A program made the translations under genes and the position numbers. A stretch of DNA of 64,000 nt, from positions 115,654-179,653 of the forward strand of contig BDDD01006322.1 in the NCBI GenBank assembly GCA_001972305.1, given 5' to 3'. Positions 22,245-34,026 of this stretch are shown one piece after another. Positions within the stretch are counted from its first letter, which is position 1. Every line of letters starts with the position of its first letter. This DNA is from Cephalotus follicularis (taxonomy: Eukaryota; Streptophyta; Magnoliopsida; Oxalidales; Cephalotaceae). Below the pieces are notes generated by a model that was not told where the DNA came from, did not search any database, and worked only from the letters and a program-made list of their open reading frames with translations.

Positions 22245-23147
22245 CTAATTACCATCTTTATTCTGCTTGTGATTCGTCTTATGTTGTTTACCTTCTCTGC
22301 CCCTGTTCCATGAACTTCCTTGACCCTTGCCCTGCAGTCCAGAATCTTGTTCACTCCTATACCGCTTCTTATCCCCTTCCTGGCGTGCTGCGTGAAAATC
22401 CAATCTCTCCAGTTCAATGTTTTTCGCAACATTGGCAAATTCAGCTACATCCGTAAACCTGGAGTTTATCAGCTTTCCCCGAAACTGGTAATGCAGCTTC
22501 CATTTGAACTTTTCCAATTGCTCTGATGTTGACCCAGCCGCGGATCTAGCAAACCCAGCCAATCTAGTGAAACGGGCCAAGAACTCCGAAACTGTTTCTC
22601 CATCTTTCTGCCTGGTGTTGACGAACTCTCTAGCATAGGCCTCCTTATCAGCAGTGGGGAAATACTGCTGATAGAAGACAACCCGGAACTCATACCACAA
22701 CAGAGCATCTGCATAACCTTCACCCTTAGACGAATTCAGAGTGTTCCACCATTTCTGAGCATCCCCTTCGAGTTTGTAAGCCGCCAACCTTACCTTCTGC
22801 TGATCATCACACCTCAGAACTTTAAAGATATTCTCCATGTGTGCTATCCAATGTTCAGCTTCCACTGGTGTCACAGCCGAACTGAAAGACTGCGACCTCT
22901 GTTTCTGAAACCGCTCAAGCCAAACATGAGTAGGTGTACCATGCCTATCCCCAGTTTCCACATCCCTCTGAACCTCTACCGGAGCATTCTCCTCAACAAC
23001 TTGTTCCCGATTCTGTTGTTGCATCACACGATTCACTTCCTGAGCAACTACCTGACGAACCAACTCTTCCACTGAAGGCTCATTTCCAACTTCATTTTGA
23101 GCCCCAGCTGGTGCAGTTTGCTAAGGAGTGTTTCTTGTCCATACCAT
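22245..23147 (-). pseudogene. gypsy B gag
   Basis: The capsid part is open for 275 codons (to 23,072), with the retrotransposon gag domain at about residues 55-185: VEAEHWIAHMENIFKVL, KVRLAAYKLEGDAQKWW, FYQQYFPTADKEAYAREF and GETVSEFLARF. A basic tail (RGREGKQHKTNHKQNKDGN) leads to the CCHC segment. No ATG opens the 275-codon frame. The best natural start is the ATG at 23,147, in the same frame and about 150 bases after the primer site, but a TAG at 23,121-23,123 follows it. Gag forms the particle and binds the genomic RNA. Confidence 0.88.
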
Positions 23148-23300
23148 CTACGAAGGAAACCGAAACACGCGATATCAAACCGAAAAAAAAATCAAAACAG
23201 AAAACAAATCAGAAAGGCCGAAACATAACAGTCCTAACCCAAGTCTACCCAAGCTCACAGGTCAAACCTAGTTAGGTCTTCTAAGGAACAAAGCCTATTC

Positions 23301-23310
23301 TCTGATACCA
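23301..23310 (-). promoter_or_regulatory. primer binding site of B (tRNA-iMet)
   Basis: TGGTATCAGA on the minus strand lies five bases (TAAAC on the plus strand) inside the LTR edge at 23,316. It is complementary to the 3' end of initiator tRNA-Met, the usual primer for this group. Confidence 0.9.
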
Positions 23311-23315
23311 TAAAC

Positions 23316-23640
23316 TGTAACACTCCCGATCTGTGGGGGTCGCCACAGGTGCATATAACGAAAACTTAACCTAACATATCATATTAAAAACGTTCATCTT
23401 TATTAAAAACGTGATGGCTTAAAGTATATCCAATAACATATCAAAACTGATCATAAACTGAAACTTATTCAAAACCCAAAAGTCATAAATCAAATTAACA
23501 TATTGTTTATTGAATGGTTCCACTATGACCACATAAACACAGAGGGATCATCCCCTAGATGATCCTCAGACATATGGGATTCACTCTCATCACACATTGC
23601 CCTTTTGCTCCTGATAACCTGCCGCATGGAAACAAAAACG
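23316..23640 (-). repeat. element B 5' LTR, terminal 325 bases only
   Basis: TGTAACACTCCCGATCTGTG starts the original right LTR. It matches 16,435-16,760 with about 15 differences by eye, then stops at GGAAACAAAAACG and joins a copy of A's integrase. The bases CG are shared at the join. Confidence 0.9.
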
Positions 23641-24493
23641 CGATGGAAAACCTTATCACCCACTCAGAACTCCAAATCCTTTCGGTGCTTATCGACGTAA
23701 CTCTTTTGCCTGCTCTGAGCTATGCGATATCTTTCTCAAATAATCTTCACCTTATCTGCTGTATCTCGGACCAAGTCTGGTCCCAACAACCTTTGCACTC
23801 CCACTTCATTCCAACATAAAGGGGGTTCTGCAACGTCTACCATACAAGGCTTCATAATAAGCCATACCAATGATCTCTTGGTAACTATTGTTATGGGTGA
23901 ACTCGATCAAAGTCAGGTGGTCATCCCAACTACCCTTGAAATCCATAACAGAGGCTCTCAACATATCGTCAAGAATTTGGATAGCACCCTTAGACTGCCC
24001 ATCGGTCTGAGGATGATAAATTGTACTAAGTCGCAACTCCATACCCAATGCTCTTTGCAAGCTTCTCCAGAATCTCGAAGTGAACCTGGGATCTCTGTCC
24101 GAGACAATACTTCTGGGAAAACCATTCAACCTGATAATGCTGTCCACATACATCCGAGCTAGCTTGTCCAGGCTGAACTCCATCCTTATCGGTAAAAAGT
24201 TAACCAACTTGGTCAGCCGATCCACTACAACCCATATGGCATCGTGCTTTCTCTTCCTCAAAGGAAAAACCGAGACAAAATCCATCTATATATGGTCCCA
24301 CTTCCATTTAGAGATAGGAAGAGATTGAAGAAGACCTGAGGGTTTTTGACTCTCAGCCTTCACCTGTTGGAACGTCAAGCACTTTGTCACAAACCTGGAA
24401 ATCTCATGCTTCATGCCACGCCACCAAAAAGACTGTCTTCAATCACTATACATCTTGGTACTTCTCGGATGCATCGACCAAGGAGAACGATGT
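23641..24493 (-). pseudogene. duplicated piece of A integrase with GATGT site
   Basis: This is a near-identical copy of 15,593-16,434, including the bases GATGT (24,489-24,493) that flank B's insertion. It encodes the integrase core with a 159-codon open segment (23,806-24,285): [41 protein letters not shown], and QTDGQSKGAIQ. The last motif has Lys where the third catalytic residue Glu would be expected (QSE in the other copy). It lacks the deletion and frameshift seen near 15,930 in the original. Because it includes the junction with B, it must have been copied after B inserted. Confidence 0.9.
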
Positions 24494-26352
24494 TGTAACA
24501 CCGCCGATCTGTGGGAGTCACCACAGGTGCATATGACGGAAACTTAACCTAACATATCATATTAAAAACGTTCATCTTTATTAAAAACGTGATGGTTTAA
24601 AGTATATCCAATAACATATCAAAACTGATCGTAAACTGAAACTTATTCAAAACCCAAAAGTCATAAATCAAATTAACATATTGTTTATTAAATGGTTCCA
24701 CTATGACCACATAAACACAGAGGGATCAGCCCCTAGATGATCCTCAGACATATGGGAGTCACTCTCATCAGACATTGCCCCTTTACTCCTGATAACCTGC
24801 CACATGGAAACAAAAACGTGGCTGAGAAAACCTCAGTACAGATATAGAAAATAAAACAGTAAACGATATTTTAGAGCAAGAAGATTTCAAAAGTACTTTA
24901 AAGCAGAAATCTTAAGAAATAAAATAATGTAAAACATACATTGTAAATGCCCACGGCAAAACATATAAAACAAGTTAATAACTTGAAACCAATAAGTGTA
25001 CCTTTCAAAAACATAGGATCCATAACTGAGAACCAAAACCCATAACATATCAGAAACACATAGTAGCAAGGGATTCGCAACACCCACATTGCCAAATGGA
25101 ATTGCAGTATACGGCACTACACATACAATTCCCATATCCCAAAACATATCCCACAAACATATAACTAGGATCGATCCATACGCCTCTATCCCTAATCCTA
25201 TCCAAGGATATCCCTGAGAGACGCCGTAAACCAATCACACCGTTACGGAAAGTGTCATGCCCCGTGCCAGGCTCACAGCATGCCTATGGTACCCCCATAG
25301 GTGGTTATAAAAAGCTCAGTATTTCACCATTTCAAAAACTTGATTTCATTAAATCAATTTAAAATACGTAGAAAGATTTCCCAAACATAATCATAAATCG
25401 TTCTCAAACGATATAAACACATGCTTTCATAATAAGAAAAATCAACTCATTTAATTTCACAATAAAGAGATGATTGCATAACATTACGCAGACACATCAT
25501 AACTGAATTCATAAAGTCAAAAATATTTACCTCATAAAATATCAAGTGAATTTATTTTCAAAATCCAAATATAACGGAGTTCAAAAACCAAAAGGGAACA
25601 TATTCATAAAACCGAATAATAACCCAAAACAAAAAATCTGTATTTATTCTCAAAACAAAACTGAATCAGTAAGAGTTTATCAAGGAACGAAAATCCGTAC
25701 TTTAATCATAAAGGTGAAACGAAACAGTTCCAATAAAATCAGATAGCCAAAGAACAGAAAATCCGTACTAAAAACATAATCCGAATTTATTTTAAATAAA
25801 CCAACTTTCGTTTAGAAAATACCTTCAGAAAACGTCAAAATCGATGCAGAAAAATGCGTCCAAAGCTGCTGTTCGGGTTTGTAAAAATATGCAGAAAAAT
25901 GGTTTTTCTTTCAAATTGATACTTGGATTTTAAAAACCAGAAAACGAGTAAGATTAATGGTAAATCGTGCATCTAATGAGTTTTCCTTTCTTGCAGATTC
26001 GGCTTCAACCTAGAAGGAAAATCGGATTAACAAAATTGACAACAATTCTCTTTCCCTAAACAGCCCACCGTCCAAACTGATATGGAAAACCGACTAAAGC
26101 GTCGGATGTTTACTTAAAGCATCGACGGTTAAGCGCTCAAATACAAAACGCGTCGAAGTCACACGTTTAGGCATCGACGTGCCACCCAGCAGACAAAGCG
26201 TCGGCGGTTCTAATAAGAGCGTCGGCGCTTTGTGCCCAGAAAACAAAATAAAAGAAATTCAAACCAAAAATCAGAGCATTCACAAACCATAGCATATATC
26301 AAAAGGTATAAACTCAACATAAAATATGTAAGCATAGGAATGGGATATTACA
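24494..26352 (-). mobile_element. B solo LTR from the duplicated copy
   Basis: This 1,859-base LTR is flanked by GATGT on both sides (24,489-24,493 and 26,353-26,357). Its first 325 bases follow the left LTR at most diagnostic positions (ACCGCCGATC, GGAAACTT, ATCAGCCCC, GGGAGTCACT). Later it carries a segment (25,215-25,660) missing from the left LTR, so it looks like a left/right hybrid, as LTR-LTR recombination would give. Confidence 0.85.
26095..26233. repeat. GTCGAC-type motif cluster (B LTR, right)
   Basis: This matches the cluster at 18,374-18,514 with several changes inside the motif itself (GCATCGACGG, GCGTCGGATG), so the sites drift independently. Confidence 0.8.
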
Positions 26353-26357
26353 GATGT

Positions 26358-27070
26358 GCTTCCTCCAAGATCTATTTCTTAATCGGCTTAACATGCGGTA
26401 CACATATCATCTGTCCAAACATCAGAGCACTGTCATCTCTGATGTGGAAGTCAGTCCGGGATCCCTTTCTGACTTGCTTGATAAACTTAACCAGTCTCCA
26501 ATCCTTCTCTTGCGCTTCTCAGATCTGCTCAACGCAAGTAGATCTCATCCGCAGAGAAGCTAGCATCGCCCCACTATCCTCGGCTGACTGCTCTATGCCT
26601 AAAGATCTCAACTGTTCCAGCATCAGTAAGTAAACCAATTCAACGTGAGCAAGGGAAATGGAAGACTTCATGCTCTACGCATCAACTACTACATTGGCCT
26701 TACCGGGATGATACTCAATGGTGCAGTCATAATCCTTGATGAGCTCGATCCATCTCCTCTGCCTCATGATCATATGTGGTTGAGAAGACAGGTACCTTAA
26801 GCTCTAGTGGTCGGTAAAGATCTGGCAGACTTCGCGATAAAGATAATGACGCCATATCTTCAAAGCGAACACCACCGCAGCTAACTCCAAATCACGGGTA
26901 GGGTAATTTAGCTCATGACTCTTCAACTGTCGTGACGCATACCCTATAACCTTCCCTTCTTGCGCCAACACGCAATCGAGGCCTTGATAGGAGGCATCAC
27001 TATATACCACAAAACCAACATTCGGAGAATGAAGAGTCAACACCGGGGCCGACGTCAGCGTATCCTTCAA
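26358..27070 (-). pseudogene. gypsy A RNase H and integrase N-terminus
   Basis: Codons from 27,070 to 26,804 carry RNase [39 protein letters not shown] and [15 protein letters not shown], with catalytic Asp, Glu and Asp present. A TAG then replaces the Lys of DHKSL. The frame continues with [15 protein letters not shown] and [11 protein letters not shown], another TAG, and a linker to the integrase zinc module, which is cut by B at GATGT and resumes at 16,429 on the other side of B. The segment shows that A and B share layout but A has more stops. Confidence 0.85.
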
Positions 27071-27480
27071 GACTTGAAGTGCTTTTCAAAGTCCTCAGAC
27101 CAAACGAACTTCACTTCCTTCCTCGTCAATCTCGAAAGAGGATCTGCTATCGAAGAAAGCCCTTCCATAAACCTTTGATAGTAAAAAGCCAAAATGAGGA
27201 AATTGCGCATGTCGGGCACGCTTTTGGGTCGTTCCCAAGCTAACACTGCTTCGACCTTCCTCGGGTCCACCTCAACACCTTGGCTCGAGATCACATGACC
27301 CAAAAATACTACCTTGTCCAAGAAAAATTCACACTTACTAAACTTGGCATACAACCTATGGTTCCTCAAGGTGTGTAACACAATCCTCAGATGCTCATCA
27401 TGCTTGGGCAAACTCCGAGAATACACCATAACATCATCAATGAACACCACCACAAAGGTGTCCAGAAAATGTTGAAACAC
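27067..27480 (-). pseudogene. gypsy A RT C-terminal part
   Basis: There are 137 codons with FLDTFVVVFIDDVMVYSRSL (both active-site aspartates), [31 protein letters not shown] and FYYQRFMEGLSSIADPL. The usual [12 protein letters not shown] reads NFLILAFYYQRF, so the connection has several substitutions. A frame change at about 27,070 leads into RNase H. It would belong to the same RT as 27,481-28,014. Confidence 0.88.
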
Positions 27481-28014
27481 TCAGTTCATCAAATCCATAA
27501 ATGCGGCCGGCGCATTGGTTAGCCCAAATGGCATGACTGAGAACTCATAGAGGCAATATCGAGATGTAAGCACCGTCTTCAAAATGTCTCCTTACCTCAC
27601 CTTCAACTGGTGATAACCCGATCGAAGATCTATCTTTGAAAACATGCAGGCGCCTCGCAACTGGTCAAACAAGTCATCAATCCGTGGAAAGGGATACTTG
27701 TTACGTACCGTGACCTTGTTGAGCTACATGTATTCGATACATAGATGCATAGCACCATCCTTCTTTTTCACGAACAAAAGCGGAGCACCCCATGGAGAAC
27801 TACTAGGTCGGATAAATCCTTTCTCCAACAAATCTTGTGGTTGCACCTTCCACTCTTTCAGCTCTACCGGTGCCTTATGATAAGGAGCAAGGGATACATG
27901 AGTTGTACCAGCAATTAACTCGATAACAAAGTCTATCTCTCTACCAGGCAGAGGACCCGGGAACTCCTTTGGAAAAACGTCGAGGAACTCACAAACCACT
28001 GATATATTCCTCAC
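27481..28014 (-). pseudogene. gypsy A RT N-terminal part
   Basis: The 96 codons at 27,724-28,014 read [56 protein letters not shown] and then CIEYM followed by a stop (family form LCIDYR). From 27,723 to 27,481 the palm region with the first catalytic Asp and [12 protein letters not shown] can be read in the same frame, broken by stops and substitutions. The frame matches the protease and the downstream RT segment. Confidence 0.82.
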
Positions 28015-28203
28015 CTATGGCTCGGACATCCGAGTGTCTACCACATGAGCCAAAAATCATTGTCCACCTTTCTCCAATATGTTACGCTCTACCATAGCCA
28101 GGATCATTTTAACCGGTGTTGAGCACTGCTCATAGACTAGCTCCAACTCTGAGCCGTCGGCCAACTTACAGGAAACAACTTTCCACGAATAATCCAGTAT
28201 TGC
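28015..28203 (-). other. A protease-RT linker
   Basis: Decayed coding sequence between protease and RT lies here. Stops lie at both ends (28,204 and 28,015) and no separate domain is recognisable. Confidence 0.5.
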
Positions 28204-28506
28204 TCAGTGCATCGCCAGCCAATCCATGCCTAGGACGACATCAAAATCTTCAATGTGGAAAGGGATAAGGTCGGCTGGAAAATCCTGCCTCGTAATCATA
28301 ACATCGCACTTCTTGTAAACTCGCTCCACCAGGTAGCTCTGGCTCGTTGGAACATATACCTCGATCTCCCCATCTAAGGAACTCAACTCACAACATGCAC
28401 GAATGTAAAAAGAATTGGCAATAAAAGATAAGGAGGCTCCCGTATCAAACAGAACTGTGGCATCTATGCCAAAGATATGAGCCTTACCTATTGCCACATC
28501 CGCCAA
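28204..28506 (-). pseudogene. gypsy A aspartic protease
   Basis: There are 100 codons. The active site is TVLFDTGASLSFIANSF with an intact DTG, and the flap-side and C-terminal block is IEDFDVVLGMDWLAMH. The piece is in the RT frame and just downstream of the gag zinc knuckle (28,688-28,733), as in B. It ends at a stop soon after MDWLAMH. Confidence 0.88.
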
Positions 28507-29261
28507 TCCAAGAGCATCATCTCTGTTCAGAGCATAGACTCTTCCAGTCGCTGCAGGTCCGCCTTGCTGTCAGCTACCACCTGCACTTGATGTACCCACC
28601 TGCAAAGCTGTTGATCCGACTCTTCGTCCGATAGATTGCCTACTAGAAGCAACTGGTCTAAACATCGTCGAGGTCTGCTGAGCCTATGGACAATTCATCT
28701 TGATATGTCCAACCTGACCACACTGGAAGCATGCTTTGATCTCTACTCCGTAATTGCAAAAGTGAGATCGGCCAAATCTCGGACATCTCGGAGGTTGCTG
28801 AGAAGCCGCTGTACTCTGATGAGTGCTCTGTTGGGCATTACTAGCCATTGGAGCATAGTCTGTCCACGATTCCCACCGTCAGCTGGTCTTGAAAAGAATC
28901 GCTTCTTTCGTCTCCCTTGACCCATACAGGAACTCTCCCCCTTCACAGTTTGTGGAACCTCCCGTTCCTAACCCTTGTCTTGTCTATTCCTCTACTCCAA
29001 AATGCTCGGTTCAACCATCTTTGCGAATTACACCAAATCACCAAATATGGTCCAGCTTGTTGCTACCACTATCTGTCTCATCTCTGGTCTCAAACCCTCC
29101 AAGAATTTCTCACACCCCTCTTTTTGGTTAGCAACTAGCGCCGGAGCAAAATAAGACAATTCCATAAAGCAATACTCAACTGAAGAATTTCCCGTCTCTC
29201 CTCTTTCACATATGTAGCAGGGAAGAAATATTGACGAAACTCTCGTCGAAATATTTCCCAA
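28507..29261 (-). pseudogene. gypsy A gag, C-terminal part and zinc knuckle
   Basis: The gag C-terminal region reads LSYFAPALVANQKEGCEKF, LEGLRPEMRQIVV (29,028-29,261) and then a basic region. An intact CCHC knuckle CFQCGQVGHIKMNC lies at about 28,688-28,733 with all four ligands. Two frame changes separate it from the gag N-terminal part and from the protease. The knuckle binds genomic RNA during packaging. Confidence 0.82.
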
Positions 29262-29758
29262 AATATCGCTGTAACATCAGCATTCCTAGCCATGAGGGCT
29301 TCCCACCAGTGAAGAGCATTCCTCCGTACTAAGAAGGATGCAAGCCCAACACGTGAGTCATCGGTGATTCCCATCTGATCATACATCTACTCTAGATGAT
29401 TCAACCATGCCTCAGAATCAGCTGGATCATCTATCCCTTAAAAAGTCATAACTCCTAAACACAATAAACGCTCAACCGACAAAGCTGAAGGTCGAGAACC
29501 ACTTAACGCTTGAGCTATTATCGAAGCAAATTGCATCCACTCAGCTTGATTACCCGTACCAACTGGAGGAGGTACCTGCACTGCAGACTGCGTTGCCGTA
29601 ATATTAGCTGCCACCGCCGGTCCAGTTTCCGGTCCTACCACCCCAGGGCCCGGCTGCACTCGAGGCTCAAAAGGAGGTAGTTCTTGATCCACATGTGGTG
29701 GGGAGGCTGCTCTCCCTCTAACCCGACCGCGTCCTCTGGTTTGATGACGAAGCACCAT
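29135..29758 (-). pseudogene. gypsy A gag, N-terminal part
   Basis: The start is the ATG at 29,758, about 115 bases after the primer site, with a basic N-terminus MVLRHQTRGRGRVRGRAASP and a proline-rich stretch. A stop at 29,438 interrupts it. The gag core continues in the same frame at 29,135-29,386 with LASFLVRRNALHWWEALMA and FRREFRQYFFPATYV, the WW and YFP signatures of retrotransposon gag. A frame change near 29,200 passes to the C-terminal segment. Confidence 0.85.
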
Positions 29759-29873
29759 CTAGCTTCACATGCCGGATTAGGGTATTACTAACAAATATAC
29801 TATATGAAATGCATGCAATGCACATCCCCAAAGTTCCCAGAATAAAATCACAGGGAAAACTCAAGCCGGTCTG

Positions 29874-29883
29874 TCTGATACCA
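29874..29883 (-). promoter_or_regulatory. primer binding site of A (tRNA-iMet)
   Basis: TGGTATCAGA on the minus strand lies five bases inside the LTR edge at 29,889, the same spacing as in B. Confidence 0.88.
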
Positions 29884-29888
29884 AAAAC

Positions 29889-31603
29889 TGGCACGCACCG
29901 TTTCCCCCACACCCCGCTGGGAGATGAGCCGTGTCACGAGGAATGATACACCACAAACATCCTCTACCTTGGACACAATCCTCAACGCATAAGCCTAAGA
30001 TCTAAGCTATGAGATCCAACGTAAAATCATGCCACAAGGAACTGACTAGATGAGGTCCCCTAAACGACCACATACGTTGAGGCACTAAAGCTACGCTACA
30101 CCCGAGCTCTCCAAACGTCGGCGTCTTACTATAAAACACAAAATACATGGTTTTCGGGAGGTCGGGCAAAACAAAACCAAGGGGTCTAACCTTACCACAC
30201 AACACTACACCCTACGTCCAAGGACTAGGTTCCCGTGCTAGCTACTCTGCCCTTAACCCTAGAGGTCAGTCCTGACAAAAAGCCGAGGAGGCATACCACA
30301 GCACCTATTGGTCGGGCTAGGCTCCAAGTCGCTCCACGCCATCTCGGCAGCTCAGCACTAAGACTTCTACCTACACCAAAAACCTCAACAACCAGTATAA
30401 GGATCCCAATAGACATATAAAGGAATAAAATCATCAAATCTGTATTATTGCTTTGCCGAGCAAACACAAAATAATACCCAAGGTAACATAATCCAGATAG
30501 TGTACATATACAGAGATGATTTAGAGAAAAACATTATAAGATTCTAATGATTCTCATGATCTTCAGTAGAATCTATACAAGAACCCAAGATGCCCCCAAT
30601 GCATGCAGGTCCGACTAGCCAAGATGCCAGCTAGGGTGCTCATGCCAAGGTCTACCTATTCCAAAACACGTCTTGATGTGGTGGATCACAAGAACTTCAA
30701 ACCACGATTTCACTGCACAAAAAGTGAGAGGGGATTAGTCCAACTGACTAGTGAGCAAGAACAAGGAAATCCCTGAGCAATCCACAATCCTTGGAAACGC
30801 TAAAAGCAACATCTCATGTTATGCCCCCACTGGGCCAACAATAATATATATAACACAGCTCAATTAACACACGGAAACATGTGAATATGTATATGTCAAG
30901 AGAAACCAGAGAGTAAAGAGAAAGACGTTAGAGGAACAAACTCAATGACCGATCTCAATGAAAAAGGTAATAATAATAATATGCCAAGGAGCCAACCACT
31001 CCGAGAAATCAAACAATGATCAAGGACACCAAGGATAACATAGATCAGAGGAACACTCGCAGAGTGCGAATTCACATACTCACTTGCCACCCACATCGTG
31101 TCCATACATACTACTGCCGGAACCACATTGGCATCCACAAGTAACAGCTCCGCTAAAACCACATCGACGAGGTCATGGGCTACAGTATTGTACACATCCC
31201 TCATATACGCATATTGATACCACATGTCCACAGTACAACACCACATGAACTTTGATTGAAGGGCTACAGAACCTCTACCCTCGTCGACAATCATGTAGCT
31301 GAACATCGACTAAGAGGCCTGCGAATCACCGCTCGGCTCCACCCTTGTCAGTAATGACATAGGAGAACTTCGACTAAGTGGTAAGCGAATCACTGGTCGA
31401 ACGTTCTCTAGTCTGCAATCTCATGTCTGAGCACTCAACATGGTCTGACCAAAGAAGTAGCATATTGATTGGCTACACTCACACAACATACTGTCATAGA
31501 CCAACGGGATGAGCATATCCAGGTAACTAAACCCGGGGACAGTCACACCCAACAGCCCATTATAGACAATGCAACTGCTAAATGGTATTGGGATCCAACG
31601 CCA
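29889..31603 (-). repeat. element A 5' LTR, truncated by F
   Basis: The plus strand starts TGGCACGCACCGTTTC and matches 10,384-12,093 throughout. The match ends exactly at GGGATCCAACGCCA, where the LTR of copia element F begins. The missing outer 0.9 kb is not found elsewhere in the window. Confidence 0.88.
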
Positions 31604-33195
31604 TGTCGGGAACGCTTGGCTCCATCGCAGCAGAAGACTTATCAATCCGGACATTAGGGTTTAGGGCCGATTAACATTAATTTTCCACCAATAGATTACT
31701 CCCCAAGAAATGGGATACCCTAATGTAAGTCCGAATTGTGCCACTAAATCCCAAGGAACTCTAATCAACATTCAAACAAACCGAAACCAAAACCAAGCAT
31801 AAGGAAATCGGGATTCGTATAGGGTTACCGTAAACCCTAACAATTGGGCACACACATAGACTCACAAGGCGAACACACAATACCCTAGCATTGTAACACC
31901 CCCGATCCAAGCCCACTTTATCTCAAAGCGAACCTCGGGGTCAGTGCGTTACATGGGGTGAAACCTTAATCAACAAAACGTTTAATCATTTAACGATCCA
32001 TTTCATATCATTTAGTCTTAACTTAGATTTAAAACCTAACATTATTACTCAATAACTTCACAGGATCACATATGCTTAAATCTTTGAAACACCAATTTCA
32101 AAATTTCATATTCTCATAATCATGATCGTTTCTAATACCTTTGCATTTATACATCACTAATCATGTAACCTTACACAGCGAAAAAACATAATCTTATCAC
32201 ATCATAAAATAATCATATACTCGCCTTTACCATTAAATTCTCATACACTCAAATGTGTTCAAAAACCTTTGATATCATCATCTTACATAAAAAAAAAATC
32301 ATAATCTATAGCATTTGTTTCTATACATTCACATCTATACATTGTCTATCATAAAACGTTACATGGCGGAAAACATTAACACATGACATTAAAACATAAC
32401 TTCATAGAATATCATACTTCCTTTCCTTACACTTCTTTTACGAACTTCCTCCAAAGCTCGCAACTTCACGTTCAACGTTTCCTGGAAGATTTGGTAGAAA
32501 AAAAGACATTGAAACGAGTGAGCTTTAAAGAGCTCAGTAAGAATCAAAGTCATAAATCGTTATCAAAATCCATTGTTTTTGATAATTTATATCAAAACGT
32601 TTCAACATCATACCTTTCAAAACATCATTGAAAATCTTCTTCTAGTTTTATAAAACCAGAACATTTTACTAACGAAATCTATTTTTTGGATAACTTTCAT
32701 AAAATCAAAACTTTTCCAAAATCATGCATTTTCTGGTGTATAACACCGACTTACTTGAAAACAATCAAAAACGTTTCCAATCAAACTTTCTTTTGGGTTG
32801 TATCACCGCCACATTTGAAAACATCAATAAAAATCATTTTCTTCACATTCATAGAGAAAACATCTTTAAAATTCTTTTTCTGTTCATATCTCATGAAACA
32901 GAACATTTCATAAAACTTGGTGGTCGGGAACCTCTAATGAACCCTGTTACACCGCTTCACCGGGGCATTGTGCACTCCCCGATTACTATCCTTACATCAC
33001 ATGCATGTCCGCGAACTTTACGCTCCATTAACATTAATCCATCTCGGATTCTTTCTCTTGGTTCATTCATTAATCTTTACGAGAGTAATCCTCACTGGAT
33101 AGCAATCCAGTAGTTGTTCATTCATTTCATAAAACATTTCATAAAACATTTCTTATACTATGAGTGACCAGCTCAAAGCATTCATAACACATTTC

Positions 33196-33327
33196 TCTTC
33201 ATAAAACATTTCTCTTCATTTGAGTAGTTAACTGAAATACATTCATAAAACTTTTCTCTTCATTTGAGTAATTAGCTCAAATGCATTCATAAAACATTTC
33301 TCTTCATTTGAGTAGTTAGCTCAAATG
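33196..33327 (-). repeat. 44-base tandem repeat, 3 copies
   Basis: The unit contains CATTCATAAAACATTTCTCT then TCATTTGAGTAGTTAGCTCA, period 44 (copies at 33,196 partial, 33,240, 33,284). Each unit holds one TTTGAGT-NNNN-GCTCAAA palindrome. Further single palindromes lie at about 33,160, 33,362 and 33,485. Confidence 0.85.
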
Positions 33328-34017
33328 CATTTATAAAATCATTTCATAAAATCTTTCTCAATACCTTGAGTGATCAGCTCAAAGCATTCATAAAACGTAA
33401 TCGTAAAAAATTTCTAAAACTGGTTTCTCACGTAGAAACCTTCATTTCCTTTCCTTTCACAATTCATAAAACATTTCTCATCACTTTGAGTAATTAACTC
33501 AAAAACCTTTAGAAAACAGTTTTGCGTAACGTTTCTAAAATAGATATTTTGTATAGAAATAATCACTTTCATAGAAAACTGAAAACATAAAAGTTAAAGT
33601 AGACATCTCAATGAATCTATAGAGATGTAAATCATAAAATTCCATTGAGAAACGAAGCTGCAATAAATTGTTAAAGTTGCAGTTTCCTTTTGAAAACAAG
33701 ACCTGAGCAGTAGAAGAAAACATGGCTTTTCATCAATAATTCAATATAATTACGATATGCATAAAACATAACAGCTAAAGTAGACATCTTAAGGTCTTCA
33801 AAACATTAAACCATTCGAAATTTCATCAAGAAATGAGCAAGATATGAATTAAACTATCTGCTGCATAATTTGGAAGTAAAACAGAGGAATAACTTTGATA
33901 AAATGGGTATAGAATCTCCTTACCTCCCTTTGATCTCCTTCTCTTCTTCTCTGCCAAGCATCCTCCTCTCTAATCTCAGCAGAAAAGCAACCCTTAATCA
34001 TCTGAATTTCCACATAC

Positions 34018-34026
34018 ATATATAGG
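34018..34026 (-). promoter_or_regulatory. LTR TATA box (X copy 3)
   Basis: The minus strand reads CCTATATAT. It corresponds in position to the TATA sequences of the other X LTRs. Confidence 0.5.

Larger units (their letters stand above)
16435..26352 (-). mobile_element. Ty3/gypsy chromovirus-like element B, nested in A
   Basis: The element is bounded by the target duplication GATGT (16,430-16,434 and 26,353-26,357) and lies inside A's integrase. In its own direction: LTR (right), tRNA-Met primer site, gag, protease, RT, RNase H, integrase, chromodomain-like tail, polypurine tract, LTR (16,435-18,630). The right end is rearranged: 325 bases of LTR, then a copy of A's integrase and GATGT, then a second LTR. 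All internal genes are damaged. Confidence 0.93.
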
